A stretch of DNA of 64,000 nt, from positions 1 through 64,000 of the forward strand of contig JAWVEV010000098.1 of assembly GCA_033856535.1 (NCBI GenBank), given 5' to 3'. The notes under the pieces were generated by a model. It was not told the origin of the DNA. It searched no databases and worked only from the letters and a program-made list of their open reading frames with translations. Shown one piece after another: positions 50,122-59,424 of this stretch (position 1 is the first letter of the stretch; every line of letters starts with the position of its first letter). Source of the stretch: JAWVEV01 sp033856535. Lineage in GTDB: Bacteria; Actinomycetota; Thermoleophilia; Miltoncostaeales; Miltoncostaeaceae. The position numbers and the translations under genes were made by a program.

Positions 50122-51669
50122 CTACCAGTCCGGCTCCGCGGCGGCGACCTCGATCGCGCGAAAGAGGGCGCGGGCCTTGTTCTGGGTCTCCTCGTACTCG
50201 GTGGCGGGCACCGAGTCGGCCACGATGCCGGCGCCGGCCTGCACGTGCACCACGCGGTCGCGGCAGACGATCGTCCGGATCGTGATGCAGGTGTTGAGCG
50301 AGCCGTCGAAGCCGAAGTAGCCGACCGCGCCGCCGTAGGGGCCGCGCCGGGTGGGCTCGAGCTCGTCGATGATCTCCATCGCGCGGACCTTCGGCGCGCC
50401 CGACAGGGTCCCCGCCGGGAAGGTGGCGCGCAGCGCATCGGCGCCGGTGCGGCCCGCAGCCAGCCGGCCGACCACCGAGCTCTCGATGTGCATGACGTGG
50501 CTGTATTGCTGCACGTCCATCAGGTCGCGCACCCGGACCGTGCCGATCGTGGAGACCCGGCCCAGGTCGTTGCGGCCCAGGTCGACCAGCATCACGTGCT
50601 CGGCGCGCTCCTTCGGGTCGGCGAGCAGCTCGAGCCGCAGGCGCTCGTCCTCCTCGTCGCTGCCGCCGCGCGGGCGGCTGCCGGCGATCGGCCGCATCTC
50701 GAGGTTCCCGTCCTCGACCTTCACGAGCATCTCGGGCGAGGAGCCCACCAGGGTCACCTCGTCGGTCTCGAGGAAGAAGAGGTACGGCGACGGGTTGACC
50801 GTGCGAAGGCCGCGGTAGACCGCGAACGGGTCGAGGCTCATCGGCGCCGAGAAGCGTTGCGAGGGGACGACCTGGAAGGCGTCGCCGGCGTGGATGTACT
50901 CGCGGGCCCGCTCGACCGCCGCCTCGAACTCGGGGCGGGTGAAGTTGCTCGTGACCGGCCCGATCACCGGGTCGCCCTCGGGCGCCGGCGGGCGCGGCAC
51001 CGGCCCGGCGAGCCGCTCCTTGAGCTCGGCGATCGTCGCCACCGCGCGCCAGTAGGCGGCCTCGACGTCGGTGTCGGGGTCGAGGGCGCAGGGCGCGACG
51101 ATCGTGAGCGAGCGGCGCAGGTGGTCGAACAGCACGACCGGGCCGGTGATCATGGCCTCGAGGTCCGGCAGGCCCAGGTCGTCGCGCGGCGGGTTCGGCA
51201 GGCGCTCCACCCGGCGCACCAGGTCGTAGCCGAAGTAGCCCACCGACCCGCCCCAGAAGGCGACCGGCTCGGCGGGCGGGCGCATGCCGACGGCCTCGAC
51301 CACCGCCTCGACCGCGCCGAAGGGGTCGGCGGCGTCCAGCTCGGTCCGGGCGCCGTCGGCGGCGGTCATCACCAGCGCGTCGCCGCGGCCGTGGATGACG
51401 GCCTGCGGGCGCACGCCGATCATCGAGTATCGGCCCAGGCGTTGGCCCTGCTCGGTGGACTCCAGGAGGAAGGCCGGCCCGCCGTCGCGCAGCTTCAGGA
51501 AGGCGCTGACCGGGGTCTCGCAGTCGGCCAGGTAGGTGTGGACCAGCGGCACCTGGCCGCCGCTTCCGGCGAGTCGGCGCACCTCATCGACCCTCGGCGA
51601 CACGGGCAGCGCGGGGCGACCGTCCCCGCGGGTCGGGCGGGGCGGGACCTCCAGGCGCAGGTCGGTCAC
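50122..51669 (-). CDS. trpE: Anthranilate synthase component I
   Basis: 515 aa chorismate-utilising enzyme. ADCETPVSAFLKL and LLES in the N-terminal domain form the Trp feedback site; FWGGSVGYFGYDL, RPIAGSRPRGG, LVDLGRNDLGRV and GTLSGAPKVRAMEII, GAVGYFGFDG are catalytic. GTG 51669 overlaps hisIE (GTGA), so histidine and tryptophan genes are co-translated. Confidence 0.96.
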   Translation of the reverse strand: MTDLRLEVPPRPTRGDGRPALPVSPRVDEVRRLAGSGGQVPLVHTYLADCETPVSAFLKLRDGGPAFLLESTEQGQRLGRYSMIGVRPQAVIHGRGDALVMTAADGARTELDAADPFGAVEAVVEAVGMRPPAEPVAFWGGSVGYFGYDLVRRVERLPNPPRDDLGLPDLEAMITGPVVLFDHLRRSLTIVAPCALDPDTDVEAAYWRAVATIAELKERLAGPVPRPPAPEGDPVIGPVTSNFTRPEFEAAVERAREYIHAGDAFQVVPSQRFSAPMSLDPFAVYRGLRTVNPSPYLFFLETDEVTLVGSSPEMLVKVEDGNLEMRPIAGSRPRGGSDEEDERLRLELLADPKERAEHVMLVDLGRNDLGRVSTIGTVRVRDLMDVQQYSHVMHIESSVVGRLAAGRTGADALRATFPAGTLSGAPKVRAMEIIDELEPTRRGPYGGAVGYFGFDGSLNTCITIRTIVCRDRVVHVQAGAGIVADSVPATEYEETQNKARALFRAIEVAAAEPDW

Positions 51670-52340
51670 GCCGCTCCGCGCGGTTCCGCGGCCGCGGCCG
51701 GGCGGCGGCGGCCCGCCAGCACGTCGGCCACCTCCTCGGCGCGCACCCCGCTCGCGCGCCACAGCACCGCCAGGTGGAAGAGCAGGTCGGCGCTCTCCTC
51801 GACGACGCGGTCGCGCTCGGCTCCCTTGGCCGCGATCGCGACCTCGGTCGCCTCCTCCCCCACCTTCTTGCAGACCGTGTCGATGCCCTTGGCGAGCAGG
51901 CGGGCGGTGTACGACGCGTCGGGGTCGGCCGCCGCGGCGCGGTCGGCGATCACCGCCTCGAGGTCCCCGAGCGCGGCGAAGGTCTCGGGATCGGCGCCCG
52001 AGAGCGGCTCGTGGAAGCAGGTCTCGGCGCCGGTGTGGCAGGCCACGCCGGTCTGATCGACGGTCACGAGCAGCGCGTCGGCGTCGCAGTCGAGCGCCAC
52101 CGAGCGCACGGCCTGCGTGTTCCCGCTGGTCGCGCCCTTGCGCCACAGCTCCTGCCGGGAGCGGCTCCAGAACCAGGTCTCGCGACGCTCCAGGGTCAGC
52201 TCCAGCGAGGCGCGGCTCATCCAGGCGAGCGTGAGCACGCGGCCGGTGGTCGCGTCCTGCACCACCGCGGGGACCAGCCCGTCGGGCCCGAAGCGGACCC
52301 GGTCGAGCAGATCGGTCGGCGCGGCCTCGCCTTCGGCCAT
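51666..52340 (-). CDS. hisIE: Bifunctional phosphoribosyl-AMP cyclohydrolase/phosphoribosyl-ATP pyrophosphatase
   Basis: 224 aa fusion. HisI (1-120): VLTLAWMSRASLELTLE, WRKGATSGNTQ and the metal site DCDADALLV, CHTGAETCF. HisE (130-215): SYTARLLAKGIDTVCKKVGEEATEVAIAAK and EESADLLFHLAVLW. It performs steps 2 and 3 of histidine synthesis. Its ATG overlaps the deoC stop (TGATG). Confidence 0.95.
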   Translation of the reverse strand: MAEGEAAPTDLLDRVRFGPDGLVPAVVQDATTGRVLTLAWMSRASLELTLERRETWFWSRSRQELWRKGATSGNTQAVRSVALDCDADALLVTVDQTGVACHTGAETCFHEPLSGADPETFAALGDLEAVIADRAAAADPDASYTARLLAKGIDTVCKKVGEEATEVAIAAKGAERDRVVEESADLLFHLAVLWRASGVRAEEVADVLAGRRRPAAAAEPRGAA

Positions 52341-53035
52341 CAGGAGCCGCTCAGCGCGGCCAGCTCGCGCATGACGCCGACGGCCGACGAGGTGCCGACC
52401 CTGGCGGCTCCCGCGCCGACCATCGCCTGCACGTCCCCGAGCGTCCGCACCCCGCCGGCGGCCTTGACGCCGACCGACTCGGGCAGGGCGTCGCGCATCA
52501 GCTCGACGTCGGGCACGGTGGCCACGGTGCCCACGCCGGTGCAGGTCTTGGCGAAGTCCGCGCCGCTGTCGGTCACGATCTTGCAGGCGAGGCGCTTGAG
52601 CTTGTCGTCGAGCAGGGGGGCCTCGATGATGACCTTGATGAGCACGTCGCCGCGCGCGACGTTCACCGCGCGCGAGCGGACCGCCCGGACCAGGGCGACG
52701 AGCTCGTCGCGCACGGCGCGGAAGTCGCCGGCGAGCATCGCGGAGTAGTTCATGACCACATCGAGCTCATCGGCGCCCTCGGCCACGGCCTGCTCGGCCT
52801 CGCGGACCTTCGCGGCCGTCGACTGCCGCCCGCCGGGGAAGTCGATCACCGAGCAGACCTTCACGTCGCAGCCGTGCAGGCGCTCGGCCATGAGCGGCAC
52901 GAAGTGGGGATACGAGCAGAGCGCCGCGAAGTGGTGCTCGAGCGACTCCGCGCAGGCCCGCTCGATGTCCGCCTCGGTGATCCCCGGCGCGAGCGCCGTG
53001 TGGTCCAGCGTCTTGGTGAGGTCCTCGGGCCGCAT
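52340..53035 (-). CDS. deoC: Deoxyribose-phosphate aldolase
   Basis: 231 aa TIM barrel. LTKTLDHTALAPGIT, VIDFPGG, DVLIKVIIEAPLLDD with the Schiff-base Lys region, TSGADFAKTCTG-like stretch (DSGADFAKTCTGVG) and VGVKAAGGVRT. It cleaves deoxyribose-5-phosphate. It heads the his/trp operon, an unusual partner. ATG 53035 has no strong ribosome site. Confidence 0.94.
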   Translation of the reverse strand: MRPEDLTKTLDHTALAPGITEADIERACAESLEHHFAALCSYPHFVPLMAERLHGCDVKVCSVIDFPGGRQSTAAKVREAEQAVAEGADELDVVMNYSAMLAGDFRAVRDELVALVRAVRSRAVNVARGDVLIKVIIEAPLLDDKLKRLACKIVTDSGADFAKTCTGVGTVATVPDVELMRDALPESVGVKAAGGVRTLGDVQAMVGAGAARVGTSSAVGVMRELAALSGS

Positions 53036-53074
53036 CAGCGACGCGCGGCGCGGAGGGTCCGGATCATCCGGGCG

Positions 53075-53080
53075 AGTATA
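53075..53080 (-). promoter_or_regulatory. -10 box TATACT of the deoC-hisIE-trpEGDC operon
   Basis: TATACT on the minus strand lies 39 nt before ATG 53035, an excellent match in very GC-rich DNA. No trp leader peptide or attenuator is visible in the short leader. Confidence 0.6.
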
Positions 53081-53102
53081 GCGAGGGGTCGGAGGCCGCC
53101 CC

Positions 53103-53951
53103 CTGCCTGAGCTGCCGGAGCTGCAGGCCCTCGCCGAGGGCCTCACGCGCGCGGTCGCCGGTCGGGCGATCGAGGGCGTCGCCGAGTGGCAGGCGGCGAC
53201 CCTGAAGACCGCCGAGCCGCCGCTCGCCGCGCTGGAGGGCCGGGCCGTCGGCGAGGTCTGGCGCCGCGGCAAGCTGCTCGGGGTGACCGCCGGCGACCTG
53301 ACGCTGGTGGTCCACCTGATGCAGGCCGGCCGGCTCGGGCTGGTGCCCTCTCGTGAGGGCCGCCCGGGGCGGACGGCCGCCCTCGACCTCCGCCTGGAGG
53401 GCGGCTCAACGCTGCGCCTGCGCGAGCTCTCGACCGAGCGCCGCGCCGGCGCCCACCTGCTCGACGCCGAGGGGCTGGCGCGCCACGAGCCGCTGCTGCG
53501 CCTGGGCCCCGAGCCACTCGGCCTGGACGCCGCCGGCTGGCGGGAGGCGCTCGGCGCGCGGCCGGGGCGCCTGCACACCGCGCTGCGCGAGGGGCGCCGG
53601 GTGGCGGGCATCGGACGGGCGTACGCCAGCGACATCATGTGGGCCGCCCGGCTGGCCCCGTTCGCCTCGGTGCAGAAGCTGCCCGACGAGGCCTGGGCGC
53701 GGCTCGCGGCCGGCGCCGAGACGGTGCTCACCCAGGCGCTGGCCCGCGCCCGGGCGGCGATCGACGTGGAGCTCCCGACCCGCGAGCGGCGCGTCACCGT
53801 CGTGCACGGGCACCACGGGGAGCCGTGCCTGCGCTGCGCGACGGCGCTCGAGCGGGTCTCCTTCGAGGGCTACGAGCTGGTCTACTGCCCGACCTGCCAG
53901 ACCGCCGGCAAGGTCTACGCGGACCGCCGCAGGAGCCGTTTCCTGCGCTGA
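53103..53951 (+). CDS. mutM: Formamidopyrimidine-DNA glycosylase (Fpg/MutM)
   Basis: 282 aa bifunctional glycosylase/AP lyase removing oxidised purines. The N-terminus must be Pro-Glu after Met removal; PELPEL follows the CTG at 53103, so CTG is the start. GGAGG lies 7 nt upstream, an in-frame TAG is at 53079, and the first canonical start (GTG near 53283) would remove the catalytic residues. Also seen: RRGKLL (Lys), MQAGRLG and the C-terminal zinc finger PCLRC...YCPTC. Confidence 0.93.
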   Translation: MPELPELQALAEGLTRAVAGRAIEGVAEWQAATLKTAEPPLAALEGRAVGEVWRRGKLLGVTAGDLTLVVHLMQAGRLGLVPSREGRPGRTAALDLRLEGGSTLRLRELSTERRAGAHLLDAEGLARHEPLLRLGPEPLGLDAAGWREALGARPGRLHTALREGRRVAGIGRAYASDIMWAARLAPFASVQKLPDEAWARLAAGAETVLTQALARARAAIDVELPTRERRVTVVHGHHGEPCLRCATALERVSFEGYELVYCPTCQTAGKVYADRRRSRFLR

Positions 53952-54245
53952 GCCGGCTCGGCGTTCCGACCAATTCGCGCCGCGGTAAAGACTGGGCGAA
54001 CCATCCGTGGGCCGGCCGGATCCGCCGACCTAGCCTGTGAGCGTGGTCGGATCGGTCCCGCCCCGAGCGCCGTCTGCCTCCTCGGCCCTCGCGGGCGGGC
54101 CGGATTCGCCACAATCAGACCGCGCGCGGCGTTCCGCCCGCGCTGCCGACCGCGCCATGCGGGGCGCACAGGTCGCCCCCTTCTGTGCCCCGCATCGGCG
54201 CGGCCTCGATCCGCGACGGATCGAGCGCCCCCCGCGGCCGACCCG
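53952..54245. other. Convergent intergenic region
   Basis: 294 bp between mutM and the CAP-like gene, the only long convergent gap in the window. No terminator-like hairpin with a U-tract and no convincing gene. A TAAAG motif at 53986-53990 has no partner at sigma-28 spacing. Confidence 0.4.
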
Positions 54246-55616
54246 CTACGTCTGCGGCCCGCCAGCCAGACGGAAGTTCCGCGTCGTCGCCGTCGCGCCG
54301 CGGGGGCCATCCTTGACCGTCACCACGAGGGCGTAGCGCCCGCCCGCCAGGCGGCCGAGCGTGACGCTCTTCACGCCGGCGCCGAGCCGCCGCTTCACGA
54401 TCCGGCGCACGACCTTGCCGCCCCGGGTCTTCACGGTGATCGTCACGCGCGCGCTCCGGCGCAGCCAGAGCATCGCCGCGGGGGTGCCGTCGACACGGGC
54501 CACCCGGAGCCGCTGCAGCGTCGGCACGGCCGCCGCCCGCACCGCCCGCTGGCCGATCTCGAGGGTCGGCGTGGTGGACGGCGCCTGCGGGTGCGACATC
54601 AGGCGCGGGTCGATCGGGCGGTCCGGCTCGTCGGGCTCGGGTTCCTGCGCCCGGGGCTTGTCGGGGCTCCCGCTCCCGGCCGGCGGGGCCGGTACCAGCA
54701 CGGGGTCCGGGGTCGGGGTCGGCGGTGGCGCGGCCGCGCCCTCGGTGGTGAAGAAGAACTGCTGGACCGCCAGCGTGCCGTCGGTCGTGCGCCAGACCAC
54801 CCGGGCGGTGTAGGTGCCGGCCTCCAGCGGGTTGACCGGGATCATCACCCCGCCGCCGGCGTAGAGGTCGCCGCCGCTCGCCTCGTCGACCACCCGCACC
54901 TCGACCGGGCCGTCCGGGCCGATGAGGCTGGCGTCGGTCGCGGTGAGCGCGTCGCCGAGGCCGGTCGAGTACAGCAGGATGTTCGGGCCGGTCGGCTGCC
55001 CCGCCGGGATGCCGACCGCGGTCTGCGGGACGCCGGTCGCCGACTGGGCCACCTGGGACCGCGGGACGTCGGCGCGGCCGTTGCCGGGGACGCTGTAGAA
55101 CTCGGGCGCCCCCGAGGTGAACGCGTCCGGGTCGTACCGGAAGCGCATGCACTGGAAGCCGTAGCTCTCGAAGTAGCCGGCCTGCCGCATGCCGGGCGCC
55201 ATGAGCAGGTACATGTGACCGGGCGAGACGTCCCACGGAGAGCTCGTCGTGGTCCAGCGGCCGTAGCGGGCGAGCACCTCGGAGGCGGTGAAGTCGGTCC
55301 CGATGCGCGCGCCCTGCAGGCTGTAGCCCGGCGAGGCCGGCAGCTCTGCGTGGGTCAGGACGAACCCGTTGAGCGCCATGTACTGGTTGTGCAGCGCGCA
55401 GCCCGCGCTCAGCAGGTCGAGCGCCGTGACGCCGGCGGGGATGCCCTGGGCGGCCCGGCGCGCATTGAGTGCGTCCACCGCCTCCTGGGCGGTCAGGGCC
55501 ATCGCGATGGTCGGAGCGGCCAGCAGCACGCCGCACGCGACGGCGGCAGCGGTGAGCAACCGCTCTCCGACCGTCGCGCGGCCGTCCCGCCGCGCCGCCG
55601 TCGTCCTGCCCCTCAT
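54246..55616 (-). CDS. Secreted CAP-like protein with C-terminal beta domains
   Basis: 456 aa. Signal peptide (LLTAAAVACGVLLAAPTIAMA), then a divergent CAP/SCP region: TAQEAVDALNARRAAQGIPAG, CALHNQYMALNGF, GYFESYGFQCMRFRYDPDAF. A beta-sandwich middle (GGGVMIPVNPLEAGTYTARVVW, typical of CopC/Ig folds), a Pro-rich linker and a basic beta domain complete it. Probably extracellular; role unknown. It differs clearly from the other CAP protein of the window. Confidence 0.75.
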   Translation of the reverse strand: MRGRTTAARRDGRATVGERLLTAAAVACGVLLAAPTIAMALTAQEAVDALNARRAAQGIPAGVTALDLLSAGCALHNQYMALNGFVLTHAELPASPGYSLQGARIGTDFTASEVLARYGRWTTTSSPWDVSPGHMYLLMAPGMRQAGYFESYGFQCMRFRYDPDAFTSGAPEFYSVPGNGRADVPRSQVAQSATGVPQTAVGIPAGQPTGPNILLYSTGLGDALTATDASLIGPDGPVEVRVVDEASGGDLYAGGGVMIPVNPLEAGTYTARVVWRTTDGTLAVQQFFFTTEGAAAPPPTPTPDPVLVPAPPAGSGSPDKPRAQEPEPDEPDRPIDPRLMSHPQAPSTTPTLEIGQRAVRAAAVPTLQRLRVARVDGTPAAMLWLRRSARVTITVKTRGGKVVRRIVKRRLGAGVKSVTLGRLAGGRYALVVTVKDGPRGATATTRNFRLAGGPQT

Positions 55617-55930
55617 CCCGACCCTCCAGGCCGACCGCCCGCATGGTCCCTGTTGCTCGAAGCGCCCTTCGGGCAGGGGTTTGGCGCGAGTCGAAGGCGA
55701 TCCTCCCTCAGGGTCGCGGGCGGGCGCAAGCTCCCCGGACGGGGGGGAACCCCACCTGCAACGCGGTGCGACACCGCGCGTCGTTGCACGGACCCGGCGG
55801 CCCGCGTCGCTGTCCGGAGGTCGTCGGGAATCCTGCAGATCATGTCGCAGGCCCCGGACGGCGCTCGGAGCGGCGTCCGGAGACGCCGAAGGGCCATAGT
55901 TCGTCCGCCGACCGATCGAGGAGACGAACG
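55617..55930. other. Divergent intergenic region before the O-methyltransferase
   Basis: 314 bp. A CGGCGTC-CGGA-GACGCCG hairpin lies near 55871-55888 and GAGGAG precedes ATG 55931. A 30-codon frame ends in an ATGA overlap with the methyltransferase, but has no ribosome site. Confidence 0.4.
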
Positions 55931-56949
<1,019 letters not shown>

Positions 56950-56953
<4 letters not shown>

Positions 56954-57837
56954 AGACCCAGGCGGGTGAGCATCGCGGGGTCCTCCCGCCAGTGCCGGCG
57001 GACCCTGACGGTGAGGTCGAGGTGGACCTCGGTGCCCCAGGCCCGGGCGAGCGTCGCCCGGGCCGCCGCGCCGATGTCGCGCACCATCGACCCGCCGCGC
57101 CCGACCACGATCCCCTTCTGGGACTCGGTCTCGACCACGAGGCCGGCGCGCACCACCAGGCCGCCGGTCTTGGCGGGGTCGATCTCCTGGACGTCGACGG
57201 CCAGCGCGTGCGGCAGCTCCTGGCGCAGGCGGGCCAGGGCCGCCTCGCGGATGAGCTCGGCCGCCAGCTCCTCCTCGGTCTGATCGGTCGCCACGCCGGG
57301 CGGGAAGAACGCCGGCCCCTCCCCGAGCAGCCGCGGCAGGTCGGCGCGCAGGGCATCGAGGCCGTCGCCGGTGAGGGCGCTCACCGGGTGGAGGGCGATC
57401 AGGTCATCCCCGAGCACGGCCGCCGCCGCCGCGATGGCCTCGGCGATGCGGCCCGGGTCGACCCGGTCGACCTGGTTCACCACCGCGATCGCCGGTCGCC
57501 CCGCCGCCCGCAGGCGCTCGGCGATGAAGCGGTCGCCCGGGCCGCTGGGCTCGGCGGCGTTCACCACGAAGAGCGCCGCGTCGGCGTCGGCCAGGGTCTG
57601 GTCGACCGTCGCCTGCATGCGCGCGGTCAACTGGTCGACCGATCGCTGGAACCCGGGCAGATCCAGCAGGACCGCCTGCCAGTCCTCGCCGTGCACGACG
57701 GCGCTGATGCGCCGGCGCGAGGTCTGCGGCCGGGGCGACACGGCCGCCACGTGCCGGCCCGCGAGCGCGTTGGCGAGCGTGGACTTGCCCACGTTCGGGC
57801 GCCCGGCGAGCGCCACCAAACCCGAGCGGTGGCTCAT
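56950..57837 (-). CDS. era: GTPase Era
   Basis: 295 aa. G1 GRPNVGKST, G2 region PRPQTSRRR, G3 DLPGF, G4 NQVDRVD, and a C-terminal KH domain (SQKGIVVGRGGSMVRDIGAAAR). Era binds 16S rRNA during 30S assembly. Last gene of the dnaJ-to-era operon; its ATG overlaps the cdd stop (ATGA). Confidence 0.95.
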
Positions 57838-58217
57838 CGCGGGAACGCGAACGGGTCGGGGAGGAGGTCGGACAACGGGCGCTGGACGATACCGGCGCCC
57901 TCGTCCATCACCACCACGATTCCGGCGCCGAACTCGGCCAGGGTCTGGCGGCAGGCCCCGCAGGGGACGATCGGCGCGCCGTCGGCGCGGGCCACGGCGA
58001 TGCGCGTGAAGGCCCGTTCGCCGTCGGTCACGGCCCGTGCCAGCGCCGCCTGCTCGGCGCAGGTGGCGAGCCGGTAGGAGGCGTTCTCGACGTTGACTCC
58101 GGGGTACACGGCGCCGGATGCGGCCTCGAGGGCCGCCCCCACCCGCAGGCCGCTGTACGGGGCGTGAGCATGCTCCGCGGCGGCGCGCGCCGCCGCGTAC
58201 AGATCCTCAGGACTCAT
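57834..58217 (-). CDS. cdd: Cytidine deaminase
   Basis: 127 aa homotetrameric type. HAPYSGLRVGAALE, VNVENASYRLATCAEQAALARAV (His/Cys-Ala-Glu catalytic) and PCGACRQTLAEF (two Zn Cys). ATG 58217 overlaps the upstream stop (ATGA); ATG 58223 is an alternative. Confidence 0.94.
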   Translation of the reverse strand: MSPEDLYAAARAAAEHAHAPYSGLRVGAALEAASGAVYPGVNVENASYRLATCAEQAALARAVTDGERAFTRIAVARADGAPIVPCGACRQTLAEFGAGIVVVMDEGAGIVQRPLSDLLPDPFAFPR

Positions 58218-59017
58218 CCCCATAGCTGGAACAGGATGATCGTGAGCCCGGCGCCGAGCACCGCGCCGGCGGCCACCTCGACCGCCGAGTGGATGCCCGC
58301 CTCCACGCGCGACTGCGCCACCAGCAGGGCCATCAGGAATGCCAGCGTCGAGACCAGCGCGGCGTGCCGCAGCGGCTCGGCCACCACCGTGATCGCGGTC
58401 CAGGCGGCGAAGGCCGCCGCCGCGTGGCCGGAGGGCAGGCCGCCGCGCAGGGGGGTGCCGCGCCCCGTGGCCGCCTTCAGCGCGATGGTCGCGATGACCA
58501 CCACGATCAGCGCGACCACCACCAGGTGGGTCGGCGAGCGGCGGACCCCCAGCAGCAGGTCGCCGGTCGGCTGGGTGAAGTGGTCGTAGAAGATCAGGTA
58601 GGCGACGCCGAGCGCGTTGACCGTCGCCACCAGCACCGCGCCGGCCGCCACGTCCTTCGCGATCTTCACCAGCGGGTGGTAGGTGTCGATCACCGCGTCC
58701 ACGGCCGCCTCGATCGCCGTGTTGAACATCTCGGCGACCAGCACCAGGCTGATCGCCCCGAGCACCGCCGCCAGCTCCAGCCGCGACACGTCGAAGAGCA
58801 GCCCGAGCACCAGCGCGACCACCGCCGCGCTCATGTGCACCTTCATGTTCCGCTGCGTGCGCAGGCAGTAGACGATCCCCTCGAACGCCCAGGTGAAGGA
58901 CCAGCGCAGTGACTCCTGGGGCGGGAGCCCCGAGGGGTCCTCGCCGCCCGCGCGGGCCCGGCGCCGCAGCCCGCGGCGCGGGCGCGGCGGACCGGGCGGC
59001 GGGTCGGTCGTGGTCAC
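58214..59017 (-). CDS. Diacylglycerol/undecaprenol kinase-PAP2 phosphatase fusion
   Basis: 267 aa. Residues 35-155 are DgkA-like: WAFEGIVYCLRTQRNMKVHM, AEMFNTAIEAAVDAVID and KIAKDVAAGAVLV. Residues 165-267 are PAP2-like: GLPSGHAAAAFAAW and SRVEAGIHSAVEVAAGAVLG keep the His and Arg of the phosphatase (KATGRGTP-like first motif weak). Kinase and phosphatase activities on an isoprenoid lipid in one protein are implied. GTGA overlap with ybeY. Confidence 0.85.
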   Translation of the reverse strand: MTTTDPPPGPPRPRRGLRRRARAGGEDPSGLPPQESLRWSFTWAFEGIVYCLRTQRNMKVHMSAAVVALVLGLLFDVSRLELAAVLGAISLVLVAEMFNTAIEAAVDAVIDTYHPLVKIAKDVAAGAVLVATVNALGVAYLIFYDHFTQPTGDLLLGVRRSPTHLVVVALIVVVIATIALKAATGRGTPLRGGLPSGHAAAAFAAWTAITVVAEPLRHAALVSTLAFLMALLVAQSRVEAGIHSAVEVAAGAVLGAGLTIILFQLWG

Positions 59018-59424
59018 GGTCCCGCGGGCTCGACCAGGAGCTCGTCCTGAAGGGCGAGCATCTGCCCCTCGTCGGTCTCGTGGTCATAGCCGAGCAGGTG
59101 CAGCAGCCCGTGCACGACCAGCGTCTCGAGCGGGTCCTCGGCGGCGGCCGGGCAGATGATCACGTCGCCGAGCTCGGGCGGCGGACCGTCCTCGGGCCAG
59201 CCGTCGGCCAGGTCGGGTCCGTCGAGCGGGAACGAGAGCACGTCGGTCGCCTTGTCGATCGCGCGGTGCTCGGCGTTCAGCGCGCGCATCCGCTCGGGGC
59301 CGACGACCATCAGCCCGATCGTCGCCTCCCCGATCTCGAGCCGCTCGGCCGTGCGCCGCAGGCACTCCACCAGCGGCGGCGTCTCCACCTCGGGGAGCTC
59401 GGACTGGACCTCGACCTCGATCAC
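59014..59424 (-). CDS. ybeY: Endoribonuclease YbeY
   Basis: 136 aa. Zn motif HGLLHLLGYDHE near the C-terminus, and LNAEHRAIDKATDVLSFPL with the conserved ATDVLSFP. It matures 16S rRNA and aids ribosome quality control. GTG start overlaps the phoH stop (GTGA). Confidence 0.95.
   Translation of the reverse strand: MIEVEVQSELPEVETPPLVECLRRTAERLEIGEATIGLMVVGPERMRALNAEHRAIDKATDVLSFPLDGPDLADGWPEDGPPPELGDVIICPAAAEDPLETLVVHGLLHLLGYDHETDEGQMLALQDELLVEPAGP

Noticed and set aside
53980..54010. Sigma-28 (flagellar) promoter suggested by TAAAG
   Set aside because: No matching GCCGATAA-type element at the right spacing and no motility gene nearby.
54037..54336. Plus-strand frame in the mutM downstream gap
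   Set aside because: Arg/Pro/Ala-rich, overlaps the 3' end of the CAP-like gene, no ribosome site.
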